Shown piece after piece: positions 24,181-34,649 of a stretch of 64,000 nt of DNA. The notes under the pieces are model-generated. The model ran no database searches. It had not been told where the DNA came from and was given only the letters and a program-made list of their open reading frames with translations. Source of the DNA: Ailanthus altissimus (Eukaryota > Streptophyta > Magnoliopsida > Sapindales > Simaroubaceae); assembly GCA_946807835.1 (NCBI GenBank), contig OX327702.1, positions 7,936,001-8,000,000 on the forward strand. The letters are read 5' to 3'. The position numbers and the translations under genes are program-made. How positions within the stretch are numbered: the first letter of the stretch is position 1; every line of letters begins with the position of its first letter.

Positions 24181-26219
24181 TTTTTTTATACCTATTATTG
24201 ACATTTTATTAGTATGTGATCCTTCAAGTAGCTAGGTATTAGATATTGCATGTTCTTCTCATATTTAAAATATGTTGCAAGGTTTGAAGAAAATTAGGTA
24301 GCTGCAGTAAGGAAAAGTCCAGCTTTGTATTAGAAATGGTGATTTTCTACAGGTCAAAGCAGTTAAAGATTTTGAATTGATTCTCTCATGTAATCAAATT
24401 TTAATGTTGTATAATTTAAATTATGTACTAAACATTATCAGAAAGATTATATCCCTCCCCGTGTTAGACACTGAAGGCTATCATGTTTTTATTCAGAATT
24501 GTTCCTTGTATTTATGTGATGCAAATAATATTTTATTAGCTGAGTGTCAGTTAATGAATGGTCATTATATTTTGAATACAACAAGAAATATCTTAAATGC
24601 ACAGGTAACAAAAGTAGTAGTTTAAAAACTTTGAATAACATGAGATTGAGGCAAATGAGATTATGTCATATAGGTGTAAAACGTCTAACCCGTCTAGTTA
24701 GGGATGATCAGATATGTGGTCCTACCATAGAACCCTTACTAATTTGTGAATCTTGTATTTGAGGGAAGATAACTAAATCTCTTTTTATAGGTGTTAGACA
24801 CTAAGCCACAGATTTATTAGAACTAGTATACAGTTATGTATATGGTCCAACGAATAACACTGTTATGGGTGGATTTCGATACTTTATCATCTTTATCAAT
24901 GATTTATCACGAGATATAAACATATGTATCTTATAAAACACAAGTCAGAAACCTTTGAAATATTCAAAGCATTTCGACAAGAAGTAGAGAAACAAACTGA
25001 TATATATATATATCAAATGTCAGGCGGTGAATACATGAGCAGTGAATTCACAGCTTATTTAAAAAAGAATAAGATTCTCGCTCAATACAGTCCTCTAGGT
25101 ACTCTTTAACACAATAGTATTTTAGAGATAAGAAATCGGACTTTATTAAATGTGATCTAATCAATGATGAGCTTCACTGATCTTCTGAAATATCTATAAG
25201 GCTATGCTCTAGAAACCATTACTCACTTATTGAATAGAGTTCCATCGAAAGCCATATCTACTACTCCGTATGAGATATAGATTAGCAGAAAATTGAGTCT
25301 TAAGTATGTTAAGATTTGGAGCTGTCTTACTTATGTAAAAGTTATACAACAAGATAAACTTGTACCAAAATGGTATAAGTATTGATTTATTGGATATCCC
25401 AAACATTCTATGGGATATTTATTCTATGATTCAGAAAAATTAAACGTGCTCATTGCTCGTAATGCCACATTCCTAGATAAGCAGTTTCTCATAGGCTATG
25501 GAAATTATAGAAGGATTAAACTTGATGAAGTCAATCAAGATATTAATGAACCAACGATGGAATTTTAGACTCAATCAAGTGAAATACCTTTAATACACTC
25601 TCCACGTAGGTCAAAATGATGTCAAGACCACCTATCAGGTATGAAATGATGCCTAAAGGTATTTTTGACATTTTCTTAGTTGAATAAAAAGATCCTATGA
25701 CCTATAGAGAGGCGATGTTAGACATCGATTCAGAAAAATGACAAGAAGCCATGAAATCCAAAATTGACTCTATGTATGTCAATTAAGTCTAGGACTTGGT
25801 TGAGCTTCATAAAGAAATTGTTACTATTAGTTGTAAATAAGTTTACAAGCGAAAACATGGGTTCGATGGAAAGGTAGAGACATTTAAAACCTAATTGGTA
25901 GCGAAAGGTTATACTCAACGATCTGGCATTAACTATGAGAAACTTTTCCACTAGTTGCCATGCTAAATTTGATTTATATTCTATTGGCTATTACTGCATA
26001 CTATAATTTTAAGATCTGATAGATAAATGTAAAGACGGATTTCCTAAATAAAAATCTTGAGGAAGAGATTTACATGAAGCAGCCTGAAGGTTTTACATCT
26101 AGCCTGACTTCTAATCTGGTATGCAAATTGAAGAAGTATATTTGTGAACTTAAGTAGGTTTTCCGAAGTTGGAATCTTTATTTTGATGAAGTAATCAGAG
26201 GATCTAATTTTATCAAAAA

Positions 26220-26246
26220 GAAGAAGAAGAAGAAGAAGAAGAAGCG
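26220..26246 (+). repeat. (GAA)n microsatellite inside pol
   Basis: About eight perfect GAA triplets between the RT 'FDEVIRG' and 'NGS' equivalents. It probably arose after the element lost function. Confidence 0.85.
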
Positions 26247-27259
26247 TGTGTGAACAAAATGATCAATAAGAGCATAATTATCTTTCTTGTTCTTTATGTA
26301 GATGAAATACTCGTTATCGAAAATAATATTGGTATGTTACAATTAATCAAAACTTATTTAAGTAAGAATTTCTCCATGAAATATTTAGGAAAGACTTCCT
26401 ATATACTGGGTATAAAACTTTATAGAGATTGAGCTAAGAGGCTGATAGGACTCTCTTAATTTTGTACATAAAAAATATTCTTGAAAGGTATAACTTTGCT
26501 AATTGTAAAATAGTTAATGTATCTTTCAAATATGGCATTCATCTTTCTAGGAGAATGTCTCCTAAGACGAAAGATGAAATAGTTAAAATATCTAACATAC
26601 CATATGCATCAGTTGTAGGCAACCTAATGTCCATCATGTTATGTATAAGATGTGACATCAGTATCGCTATAAGTGTTACGAGCCAGTATCAGTCTGATAT
26701 AGGCAATGACCATTGGATGGTCATGAAATATATCCTAAAATATCTTAAGAGTACAAAGGATAAATTTTTGATTTATGGAGAAAGTGACTTACAAGTGAGA
26801 GGATATATTGATTTAGACCTCTAATCTGATTCAGGTGATAGAAAACGTGTTTCTTATTTGGATATGTGTTTCTTCTTAATAATGCCATAATTAATTGAAA
26901 ACGTGTCAAGCAAGCATCCACAACTAATTCTACCACAAAGGCAGAATATATTACAACTTAAGAAGCTGTAAAGAAAGCAGTATGGATATGCAAATTTGTC
27001 GTAGAGCTCGAAGTAATCCCAAGTTTAGTAGATCCTATCTTGCTATTTTGTGGCAACAATTGGGTAATTGCTCAAGTAAAAGAGTCAAGTGCATACCAAA
27101 AGTCTAAGTATGTGGAGATAAAATACAACATAATTAGAGAAATCTTGGTTAGAAGAGATGTAATAGCTTATAGAGTAGATTCTATGGATAATATAGCAGA
27201 CCCGCTCACTAAAGCTTTAACTCCTAAGGTGTTTGAGAAATATATAGAGGTCACGAGTA

Positions 27260-27264
27260 TTAAA
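27260..27264. repeat. Target-site duplication, left copy (TTAAA)
   Basis: TTAAA directly precedes the TGTTGG start of the 5' LTR and is repeated at 36838-36842 directly after the CCAACA end of the 3' LTR. A perfect 5-bp duplication is typical for copia integration. Confidence 0.95.
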
Positions 27265-29452
27265 TGTTGGAGCTGGTGCTCACGTGCCATTCCAATATTG
27301 TATGAATATTAATTGTTAATATTTATACAATAAACATTTCGAATAAAGATTGTTAATATCATATTAATATGGTATAATGCTTGTAACATTACAGACATTG
27401 TTTGATCTGAAAGAGTTCAGATCTGGTCTAAAGGAGTTTAGATCAGAACTAATAGTTAGCAAAGCTGAGAGTTATAAATGCTAAAAGTTAGCACTGTTAA
27501 GAGTTAGCAGGTTATAAGAATCAGCGAGGTCTAAAGAGTTAGAACCTTGTCTATAATGGGACAAAGACCTGAGAGTATACTTGTAATGATATAGTTGCAA
27601 AGAGTTGCAATAGGAGTTAAGAAATATCATTATGTAAGTATGTCTCAAACATAATGTTCCTGATCTATAATCACTAATGCGGGTCTATCAGTGATTCACT
27701 TTATATAGATTAGTGTATGTCTATATCTGACTGGTTCAGATGGTTGTTCTTAGCTGACCATGAGCTTAGAGCTTGTATAGGCATGCGGGTATCCAGTCAG
27801 GACTGGATACTGAACAGACTTATGAGGACCCCAATAGATATCCTATGACACCGTCAAAGGAAGGTCCTCTCGAGTTGAGTAGTATTCGTGGTCCTTTGAC
27901 CTGAGCGCCACGGTGGTCTTGTGAGTGATCCATCATGCTTTGGTTCCACATATGTCAGAGACCTTTCATGGTCTGACCGCTATGTGTCGCTGGGTATGGT
28001 CCGATGCTCATGGAGTCCGGTGTGCGTAGATACGGGATCCGTCAGCTTACGTAGGTAAGTTGTATATCCGATGCTCCGAGATTGTATTTCATAAAGTCTT
28101 GTGGCCACAAGCATAAACCCGGGAAAAGAGTTTCCCACAGGGTTAAACAATATAGCAAAAGTGTTTGCGTATATTGTTTATCGAGATACGAATCTGGAGA
28201 TAAGATTATGGATGAGCAAATAGGGATTTGACGGTGCTGATCTATATCCCTGCACATCCAGGATATAAATGATGGAAGGATTATACGTATACGTTATGAC
28301 CTCAACTTGTATGGTCTGACACGCTGATTTGTAATATTCGTAACGTGTGCGTGGGGCATCGATTACGGATTAATGGAACAGTTCCATTTGACAAATCGGG
28401 TGTAGACCTAGAGAGTCCCAATATGAAATGTACTCTTTGAGCACTTGGGCAGTGTACCGTATTGAATTGTTCAATACAGTATAATTCAGCAATTACTAAG
28501 GTTACGTTAACTAAAGTATGTGGTTAAATTGGTGGGACCCACTTTAGGTTAACTTGGTAACCGAGTAAGGATATAGTAGTAATTTCACTTTATGATTATT
28601 TAATTGTTAAATAATTAAAATAAATATTTATTTATTTAATTGTTAAATAAATTAATTTAACATAACTAAGGTTAAAAGTTAACCAAGTGGTTAAGTTAAG
28701 TTAACCTTACTTAAAGGTTAAGTAAAGGTTAACCTAACCATGGTTAAGTTAGTTAACTATGGTTAAATTAATTAAATATTTATTAACTTAAAGGTTAAGT
28801 TAAAATAATCTAACTAAGGTTAAATGTTAACTAAGGTTAGGTTAAGCCAAATGAAATGCAAATGAAATTCAAATTAGTTTGGAATTAATGCATTAGTATA
28901 TAAAGTGAAATGAAATTCAAAATTCATAATTGATTTAGTTTTTTAGGTTTTGCATTTTGGGAGCCAATTCAATTTGAGAAATTGAAATTGTTTGTTTTGT
29001 GTTTTAAGTGTTAGAACAACAAAACAAATTGAATTAATGGTTACTAAATGTAATAACTAAAAACAAGATTTGTTTTATTTATTCAAGAGTTGAATAAAAG
29101 GAAAAACAAATTTAATTAAGTTAAATGGTTTAACTTTGTAAAATGTTTAAGAGTTAAACACAAATGCTGGATTAAGATGCTGCCATTCTAGACAATCAAA
29201 CCCACCCTTGTTGATTGCTAGAATTGATCAAAGATTCATTTCATGGTGGACTTCAAGAAAATTAATCCAAAGGCTTCATTGGTGATATTTCTCAATCTCG
29301 AATTTCAGATTAATCAAATGTTATTTTCTGTGTTCATTATATGTAATCTTCCGCTGTGCACATGTATGTATGAGATATGTATATTGTTTGTATGATGAAC
29401 ACAACCCACATGCAAGAGCACACTATAGTAAATCCCCCCATATAACCCAACA
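27265..29452 (+). repeat. 5' LTR (2188 bp)
   Basis: Starts TGTTGGAGCTGGTGCTCACG and ends ATATAACCCAACA, the TG...CA ends of an LTR, with a short inverted repeat TGTTGG/CCAACA. The offset to the 3' copy is 7385 bp throughout. The 71-codon minus frames at 28042-28257 and 35427-35642 are the same chance frame in the two LTRs. A GGTTAA-rich segment lies at about 28667-28845. Confidence 0.95.
28667..28845. repeat. GGTTAA/TTAACC-rich segment in the LTR (also at 36052-36230)
   Basis: About 180 bp crowded with GGTTAA and its complement in both orientations, for example 'aaggttaaaagttaacc' at the start. Copies are irregularly spaced and can pair with one another. The segment lies in the central to distal LTR, and the same block recurs in the 3' LTR. 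Confidence 0.75.
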
Positions 29453-29454
29453 AA

Positions 29455-29466
29455 TGGTATCAGAGC
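29455..29466 (+). other. Primer-binding site (initiator tRNA-Met type)
   Basis: TGGTATCAGAGC begins two bases after the end of the 5' LTR. It is complementary to the 3' end of plant initiator tRNA-Met and is the usual PBS of copia elements. Confidence 0.93.
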
Positions 29467-29579
29467 AATTTGTGTTGTTATGGGTGATTTTTTAGTGTTA
29501 GCTAAGTGTTGGCTAAGTTGTATGACAAGTTCCGGAGCTGTTGGGATGCATTTTAAGTGTTAAAAATGCAAACCAGTGA

Positions 29580-29870
29580 AAAACAGCACCTGGAACGCTG
29601 CAGCGCTAAGGTCCAGCGCGGCAGCGTTCATATGAACGCTGGAGCGCTGGGTGTATGACGCCCCAGCGCTGGATAGGCGCAGGGGCGCTGGGTGTTTGGC
29701 GCCCTAGCGAGGGAAGCACTGCTTCCAGCGCCCCAGCGCTGGTAAGACAGCGCCGCAGCGCTGAGGCTTGTGAAGCCCTAGCGCGGCAGCGCTATGAGAC
29801 AGCGCCGCAGCGCTGAGGCTTATGAAGCCCTAGCGCGGCAGCGCTACAAGACCAGCGCCGCGGCGTTCTT
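29580..29870 (+). repeat. GC-rich AGCGCT-repeat block in the leader
   Basis: In otherwise AT-rich sequence this block is strongly GC-rich and holds eight copies of the palindrome AGCGCT, plus many CAGCGCCGCAGCG and CTAGCGCGGCAGCGCT variants. A 52-bp unit is repeated in tandem at 29745-29796 and 29797-29848. It follows the PBS and precedes gag. A smaller related block lies in the same place in the element at 40799 (42995-43095), and related sequence lies inside the LTRs of the unrelated Tork-like element (56065-56200). Confidence 0.85.
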
Positions 29871-30219
29871 ACACTAAAAAAAAAAAAAGAGTAAAATCTT
29901 TTTATTTTTCCGCATGTGGGGGTTTATGAGATGTAATAATAAGGGTTATTAGTTTACATGATAAACCAAGAAAATAATATTTTTATTATTTTATTTATTT
30001 TTGTAACCACAATGGGGGCCCCACTGGTGGGGTTTAGTTGTGCTTGTGCAAAAATGAATAATTGATTGAGAATAACCTCTCATGTGATGAGAGCATATAA
30101 TATGAAAGCCTGTAATTAAAATCTCTCTTAATTAGATTGAAATTTATTATATTATGTGATAATATTTTAAATGGTCCGTCTTGTCAATACGGTGTGAGAT
30201 GGGTCACTATGGTCTTTCC

Positions 30220-30513
30220 CAATATTGCTTTAGCGTGAGGGATTTGGTCGGTGTGACTTGGTCTAATGCCGGTAAAACATAAGATGAATCAAATATATGC
30301 GAACATATTATCCAATATTGCTTTAGCGTGAGGATAGTGTCAGTAACATATATTTGAGGATTGATGAGTTAATCTGAAATACAGTTACCCAATATTGCTT
30401 TAGCGTGAGGGTAATGTGTATTTAGGATCAGTAGTAAGAGTTGTATGAGATACAATTGACAAGAGTTGTCTATCTGTTGGATTTATAAAGGCCAATATTG
30501 TTTTAGCGTGAGG
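30220..30513 (+). repeat. Four copies of the leader motif in the complete element
   Basis: Copies at 30220-30240, 30313-30333, 30390-30410 and 30493-30513. The core AATATTGCTTTAGCGTGAG is perfect in the first three; the fourth has one change (TTTT for CTTT). Start-to-start spacing is 93, 77 and 103 bp. The same spacing pattern (about 92, 77 and 104) is seen in the element at 43516-43809. Confidence 0.9.
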
Positions 30514-30719
30514 CTGGAGTAAAACCCCAATGGGATCCACTTCCCGCTGTATAGTTTAAAATATTATACTATCTTATCCCGTTTGAGAGATTAAAGGGAT
30601 TAAGTAAAGCAGTGGGAGGGCGTTTTTTAGATTAAAAAATGTATAACAGTTATACCCATGATCTAAAACGTAATTTATTAACGATAAAGAAATGTTCTGC
30701 TACGCATCTCCTATTTTGT

Positions 30720-30798
30720 CTTATAGAGATAAGATGATTATCTTATAGAGATAAGATACTTGTCTTATAGAGATAAGATTGTCTTATAGAGATAAGAT
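30720..30798 (+). repeat. Four copies of a 16-nt self-complementary unit before gag
   Basis: CTTATAGAGATAAGAT occurs at 30720-30735, 30742-30757, 30764-30779 and 30783-30798. Each copy has CTTAT and ATAAG arms that can pair. The last copy overlaps the gag ATG at 30797-30799. The related elements have only a single 'gataagatgg' or similar here, so the array is an expansion private to this element. Confidence 0.85.
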
Positions 30799-31020
30799 GA
30801 GTACGAGCAATCCGTTACTAATCTTGAACAAATACCAATAACTATAGGGTACTGAATAAAATATGTAAGGCTTGCTTATGAATCTAAGAATAGTTCTAGA
30901 TTCAATAATATTTGATATTACTAAACCACATATAGAGAAAAGTCATAATGGAAAGTGTTTCCACTGTTATAAGGTTTGAAATAGTAAATGTTACTATTCA
31001 TCGCACCTTCACTTAAGAAA
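30797..31020 (+). pseudogene. Gag remnant with large internal deletion
   Basis: The frame starts MSTSNPLLILNK, matching the N-terminus of the outer element's gag, but breaks within about 15 codons. By about 30945 the sequence already reads KCFHCYK, the zinc-knuckle start. In the outer element the same two points are about 760 bp apart; here they are about 150 bp apart, so roughly 600 bp of central gag is missing. No capsid could be made. Confidence 0.7.
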
Positions 31021-34000
31021 GATTGACTCATTAGATATCTGTTTGACCAAAAAATTAACATTTCATTAGCATTTGATGTTAACTCTGCAAGAGTATGAGA
31101 TACCGCTTGTTATTATCATATCTGCAAGATGTTGCATGATTTGAGAAATGCTTGATTACTAAGAAATGAGAAGTTCAGCTTCACGTAGGTAATAGAGATT
31201 TCCTGAACGTGGAAGCCGTTAAGACTTCACAGTTACTTCTTATTTCTAGTAACAGCATTAATGTTGTATAATTACTATTACGTGCCAAACATTATTAGGT
31301 AAATCATATCACTCCCTGTAGTTGACAGAGAGGGTTATCATAAATATATTGGAAATAGTTCCTTGTGATAATGATACTGATTTACTAACTGAATGTCAGT
31401 TAATGAATGGCTGTTATATCTGATATACAACAGGAAATGTTATAAATGTAGATGTGAACAGAATATATAGTATTTCAGCAACTTAAATAATAATGAACAG
31501 TGGTATATATAAGATTAGGTCATGTAGTCGTGAGACGACTATCCTAGCTGGTTAAGGATGGTCAGATATTTGATCTGACTATAAAACATTGACTAGTTTA
31601 TGAATTATGAATTCAAAAGAATATGACCGAATCTTTATGTAGGTGTAAGACGCCAAGCCACTGGTTTATTAGATCTGGTACATATAGATGTATTTAGTCC
31701 AATAAATCTTACTGTTATAAATGATTTCGATACTTCATTGTCTTTATAGTGATTGTCACTATATGGACATGTGTTTCTAGGAAACGTAGGTCAGAATAAT
31801 TTCGAAGTGTTCAAAATGTTCTGACAATGAAAGTAAAGAAACAAACCCTTATGTATATTGAGTACTTGCGATTAGATCGAAGTAGTTTATACATAATCAG
31901 TAAATTCATAAATTATTTAAAGAGAATATGATTCTCTCTCAGCATAGTCCTCCAAATACTCCTCAACATAAAGATGCTTAGGAAATGAGGAATCGGACTA
32001 TATTAGATACAGTCTGATTGATATTGAGAATCGCTGATCTTCTAAAATATCTATGAGGTTATACTTTAGCATCTGCTACTCACTTATTAAATAATTCCAT
32101 AATCGTTCCTACTACTTTATATGAGATATAGACTAAATAGGAAATGAGTCTTAAGTATGTTAAGAATTAGTGTTATTCTGTTTTCATAAGAGTTATGCAA
32201 CAGAATAAACTTGTATCCAACGGTACAAGTATCGGTTCATTTAGTATCCTAAGTGTATAATGGGATACCAATTCTATAATTCAGATGAACGAAATATATT
32301 CGTTTCTCATGATGTCACATTCCTAGAGAAAGCGTTTCTCATGGATTGTGGAGATTATAGAAAGATTGAACTTGATGAAGTCAATCTAAATATTGATGAA
32401 CCAACGATGGAATCTTAATTTTAAATGAGTGAAATACCTTTAACACACTAAGTTCATAAGTCCAAAAGGATATCAAGGCCATCATTTAGGTATGTTTGAT
32501 ACTTGAATGTACCCTTGATATTTTCTTAGTTGAAGAAATGGATCCTTTAACTTATGGAGAGATGATGTTTGACATCGATTCGGAAAAATAAAAAGATATC
32601 ATAAAATTTGAAATTGACTCAACGCATGACAATTAAGTCTAAGACTTAGTTGAGCTTCCTGTAGAAATTGTTTCTATCAGCAGTAAATCAGTTTACGCAG
32701 CGGAAGCAGTGTGGGCCCTATCTGAAGGAATGGTCCTTCATGGCCTGACTAATGTTGAAAGGTTACACTCACAGATCTAGGATCTATAATGAGGAAACCT
32801 TTTTCATCAGTAACCATGCTAAAGTCAATTTAGATTTTGTTGATGACAAGATACCATAAAATTCGAATTTGACTCTAAGTATGACAATTAAGTCTAGGAC
32901 TTAGTTGTGCTTCCTGTAGAAACTGTTTCTATCAGCAGTAAATCAGTTTACGCAGCGGAAGCAGTGTGGGCCCTATCTGAAGGAATGGTCCTTCATGGCC
33001 TGACTAATGTTGAAAGGTTACACTCACAGATCTAGGATCTATAATGAGGAAACCTTTTTCATCAGTAACCATGCTAAAGTCAATTTAGATTTTGTTGATG
33101 ACAAGATACCATAAAATTCGAATTTGACTCTAAGTATGACAATTAAGTCTAGGACTTAGTTGTGCTTCCTGTAGAAACTGTTTCTATCAGCAGTAAATCA
33201 GTTTATGCAGAGGAAGCAATGTGGGCCCTATTTGAAGGAATGGTCCTTCATGGCCTGACTAATGTTGAAAGGTTACACTCAGAGATCTAGGATCAATAAT
33301 GAGGAAACCTTTTTCATCAGTAACCATACTAAAGTCAATTTGGATTATGTTGGCTATTGCTGCATATTATGATAATGAGGACTGGCTTATAAATGTAAAT
33401 AAGGTGTTCTGGGAAGTATATCTCCAACAAGAGATATGCAGAGAACAACTTGATGTTTTTGCATCCAAGCCTAACTTCTAGTATAATGTGCAAACTGAGG
33501 AAGTCCATTTATGGACTTAAGTAGATTTTTCCAAAGGTGGAATCTTTGTTTATATGATGAAATCAGAAAGTCTGGTTTTATCAGGAATAAAGAGGAAGCG
33601 TGTGTGTTCAGAAAGGGCAGTGGGAGTATAATTATCTTTTTAGTTCTCTAAAGTGGAAAGTATATACTCAATATTGGAAACGATGATTGGAGTATAGCAA
33701 GTAAATCAGATAAGTGTTATCTGTGTTAAGAACTTCTTCATAAAAGATTTGAGAGAGACTTCCTATATACTAGGTATAAAGCTTTATGGAGATATAGCTA
33801 GGAAGCTAATAAGACTCTCTCAAACTTCGTATATAGAATAAGTCCACGAAAAGGTACAACTTCATTGACTGTAAGACAGTTAAAGTCCCTTTTAGAAGTG
33901 GCATTCATCTTTCTTAGAGGAAGTGTCCTCGGGAAGAAGATGAGAGAGTTAGAGTGTCTAACATCTCAGATGCATTAGCTAGAAATAGATTAATACATAC

Positions 34001-34630
34001 CGTCTAATGTACGAAATCTGGATTTAGATGGTTGTAAGTGTTACAAGCTGGTATCTGTTAAATCTAGATCATGACCATTAAATGGTTGTGAAACATATCA
34101 ATATATACTTGAGAAGTATATAGGATAAGTTTATAAAATATGAAGAAAGTTTCTTACAAAAGAAGGGATACACATTCAGACTTACGTCTGAATTGAATGG
34201 TAGAAAGTCTACATCTAGTTATGTGTTTCTCTTTATCAGTACCGGAGCTAGTTAGATGTGTGTTAGTAAATGTCCATGGGTAATTCTGTCTTGGAGGTAG
34301 AATATGTTGCGGCTTGAGAAGTCAGCAAAGAAAGTACTATGGATATTCAAAATTAATTGCAGAGCTTTGAATAGTTCCAAGCTCAGTGGATCCTATCCCA
34401 CTATATTGCAAAATAACGGTAATTGCTCGAGCCGAGAAGCCATAAGGCACACCAGTATTCTAATCATGTGAACTCTGAAAATCACATAATTAGAAAGTTC
34501 TTGGCAACAAGAGTTGTAATAAAAATCTAGGGAATAATCCTTGGATGTAGCGAACCCCCCTAAGCCTAAACTCCTATAGTGTTTGAGAAACACGTGGAGT
34601 GTATTGATATGAGATACCAGTACGAATGGC
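31021..34630 (+). pseudogene. Pol remnant of the complete element, non-coding
   Basis: Collinear with the outer element's pol: protease/GAG-pre-integrase about 31060-31700, integrase about 31700-32420, RT about 32590-33990, RNase H about 34050-34630. Stops occur every few dozen codons; the longest recognisable clean piece is 60 codons at 33299-33481, the start of RT (IWIMLAIAAYYDNEDWLINV). The YVDD region near 33640-33700 is not recognisable. RT also carries a 255-bp tandem triplication (32596-33360). Confidence 0.7.
32596..33360 (+). repeat. Tandem triplication, 255-bp unit, at the start of RT
   Basis: Copies begin at about 32596, 32851 and 33106, with 'gtgggccctat' at 32711, 32966 and 33221, exactly 255 bp apart. 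255 is a multiple of three, so the repeat would keep the frame (85 codons), but the surrounding frame is already broken. Copies 2 and 3 are closer to each other at their 5' ends than to copy 1. Confidence 0.9.
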
Positions 34631-34634
34631 ACTG

Positions 34635-34649
34635 AAGCAAGTGGGAGTT
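34635..34649 (+). other. Polypurine tract
   Basis: AAGCAAGTGGGAGTT lies directly before the 3' LTR. The same AGCAAGTGGGAG sequence precedes the 3' LTR of the element at 40799-49416 (47262-47275), and a close variant precedes the outer element's LTR (36861-36875). It is the plus-strand primer site of reverse transcription. Confidence 0.85.

Larger units (their letters stand above)
22817..27264 (+). mobile_element. Outer long-LTR copia element (Angela/BARE-like), 5'-truncated, internal part
   Basis: Leader motifs (22817-23112), gag (23337-about 24180), protease, integrase, RT and RNase H follow in copia order up to 27264, where the complete element at 27265-36837 is inserted. The interrupted sequence resumes after the second TTAAA at 36843 with a polypurine tract and the start of a 3' LTR at 36876. 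The 5' LTR and PBS are missing; the left boundary is near 22800. Gag and RT resemble the Angela/BARE group of plant copia elements. Many stops make it inactive. Confidence 0.75.
24181..27264 (+). pseudogene. Pol of the outer copia element, disrupted
   Basis: Protease motif region near 24235-24265 reads VLDIACSSH, so the catalytic D-[ST]-G is lost. A GAG-pre-integrase-like segment follows (24377-24762 in two overlapping frames), then integrase (about 24800-25560). RT (about 25900-26450) has YVDE at about 26299-26310 where copia has YVDD. The RT C-terminal part is open at 26462-26824 (120 codons), and RNase H lies at about 26930-27264, with the ADPLTKALTPKVFEK segment near 27195-27240. A (GAA) run sits at 26220-26246. 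Many stops, so no polyprotein could be made. Confidence 0.75.
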
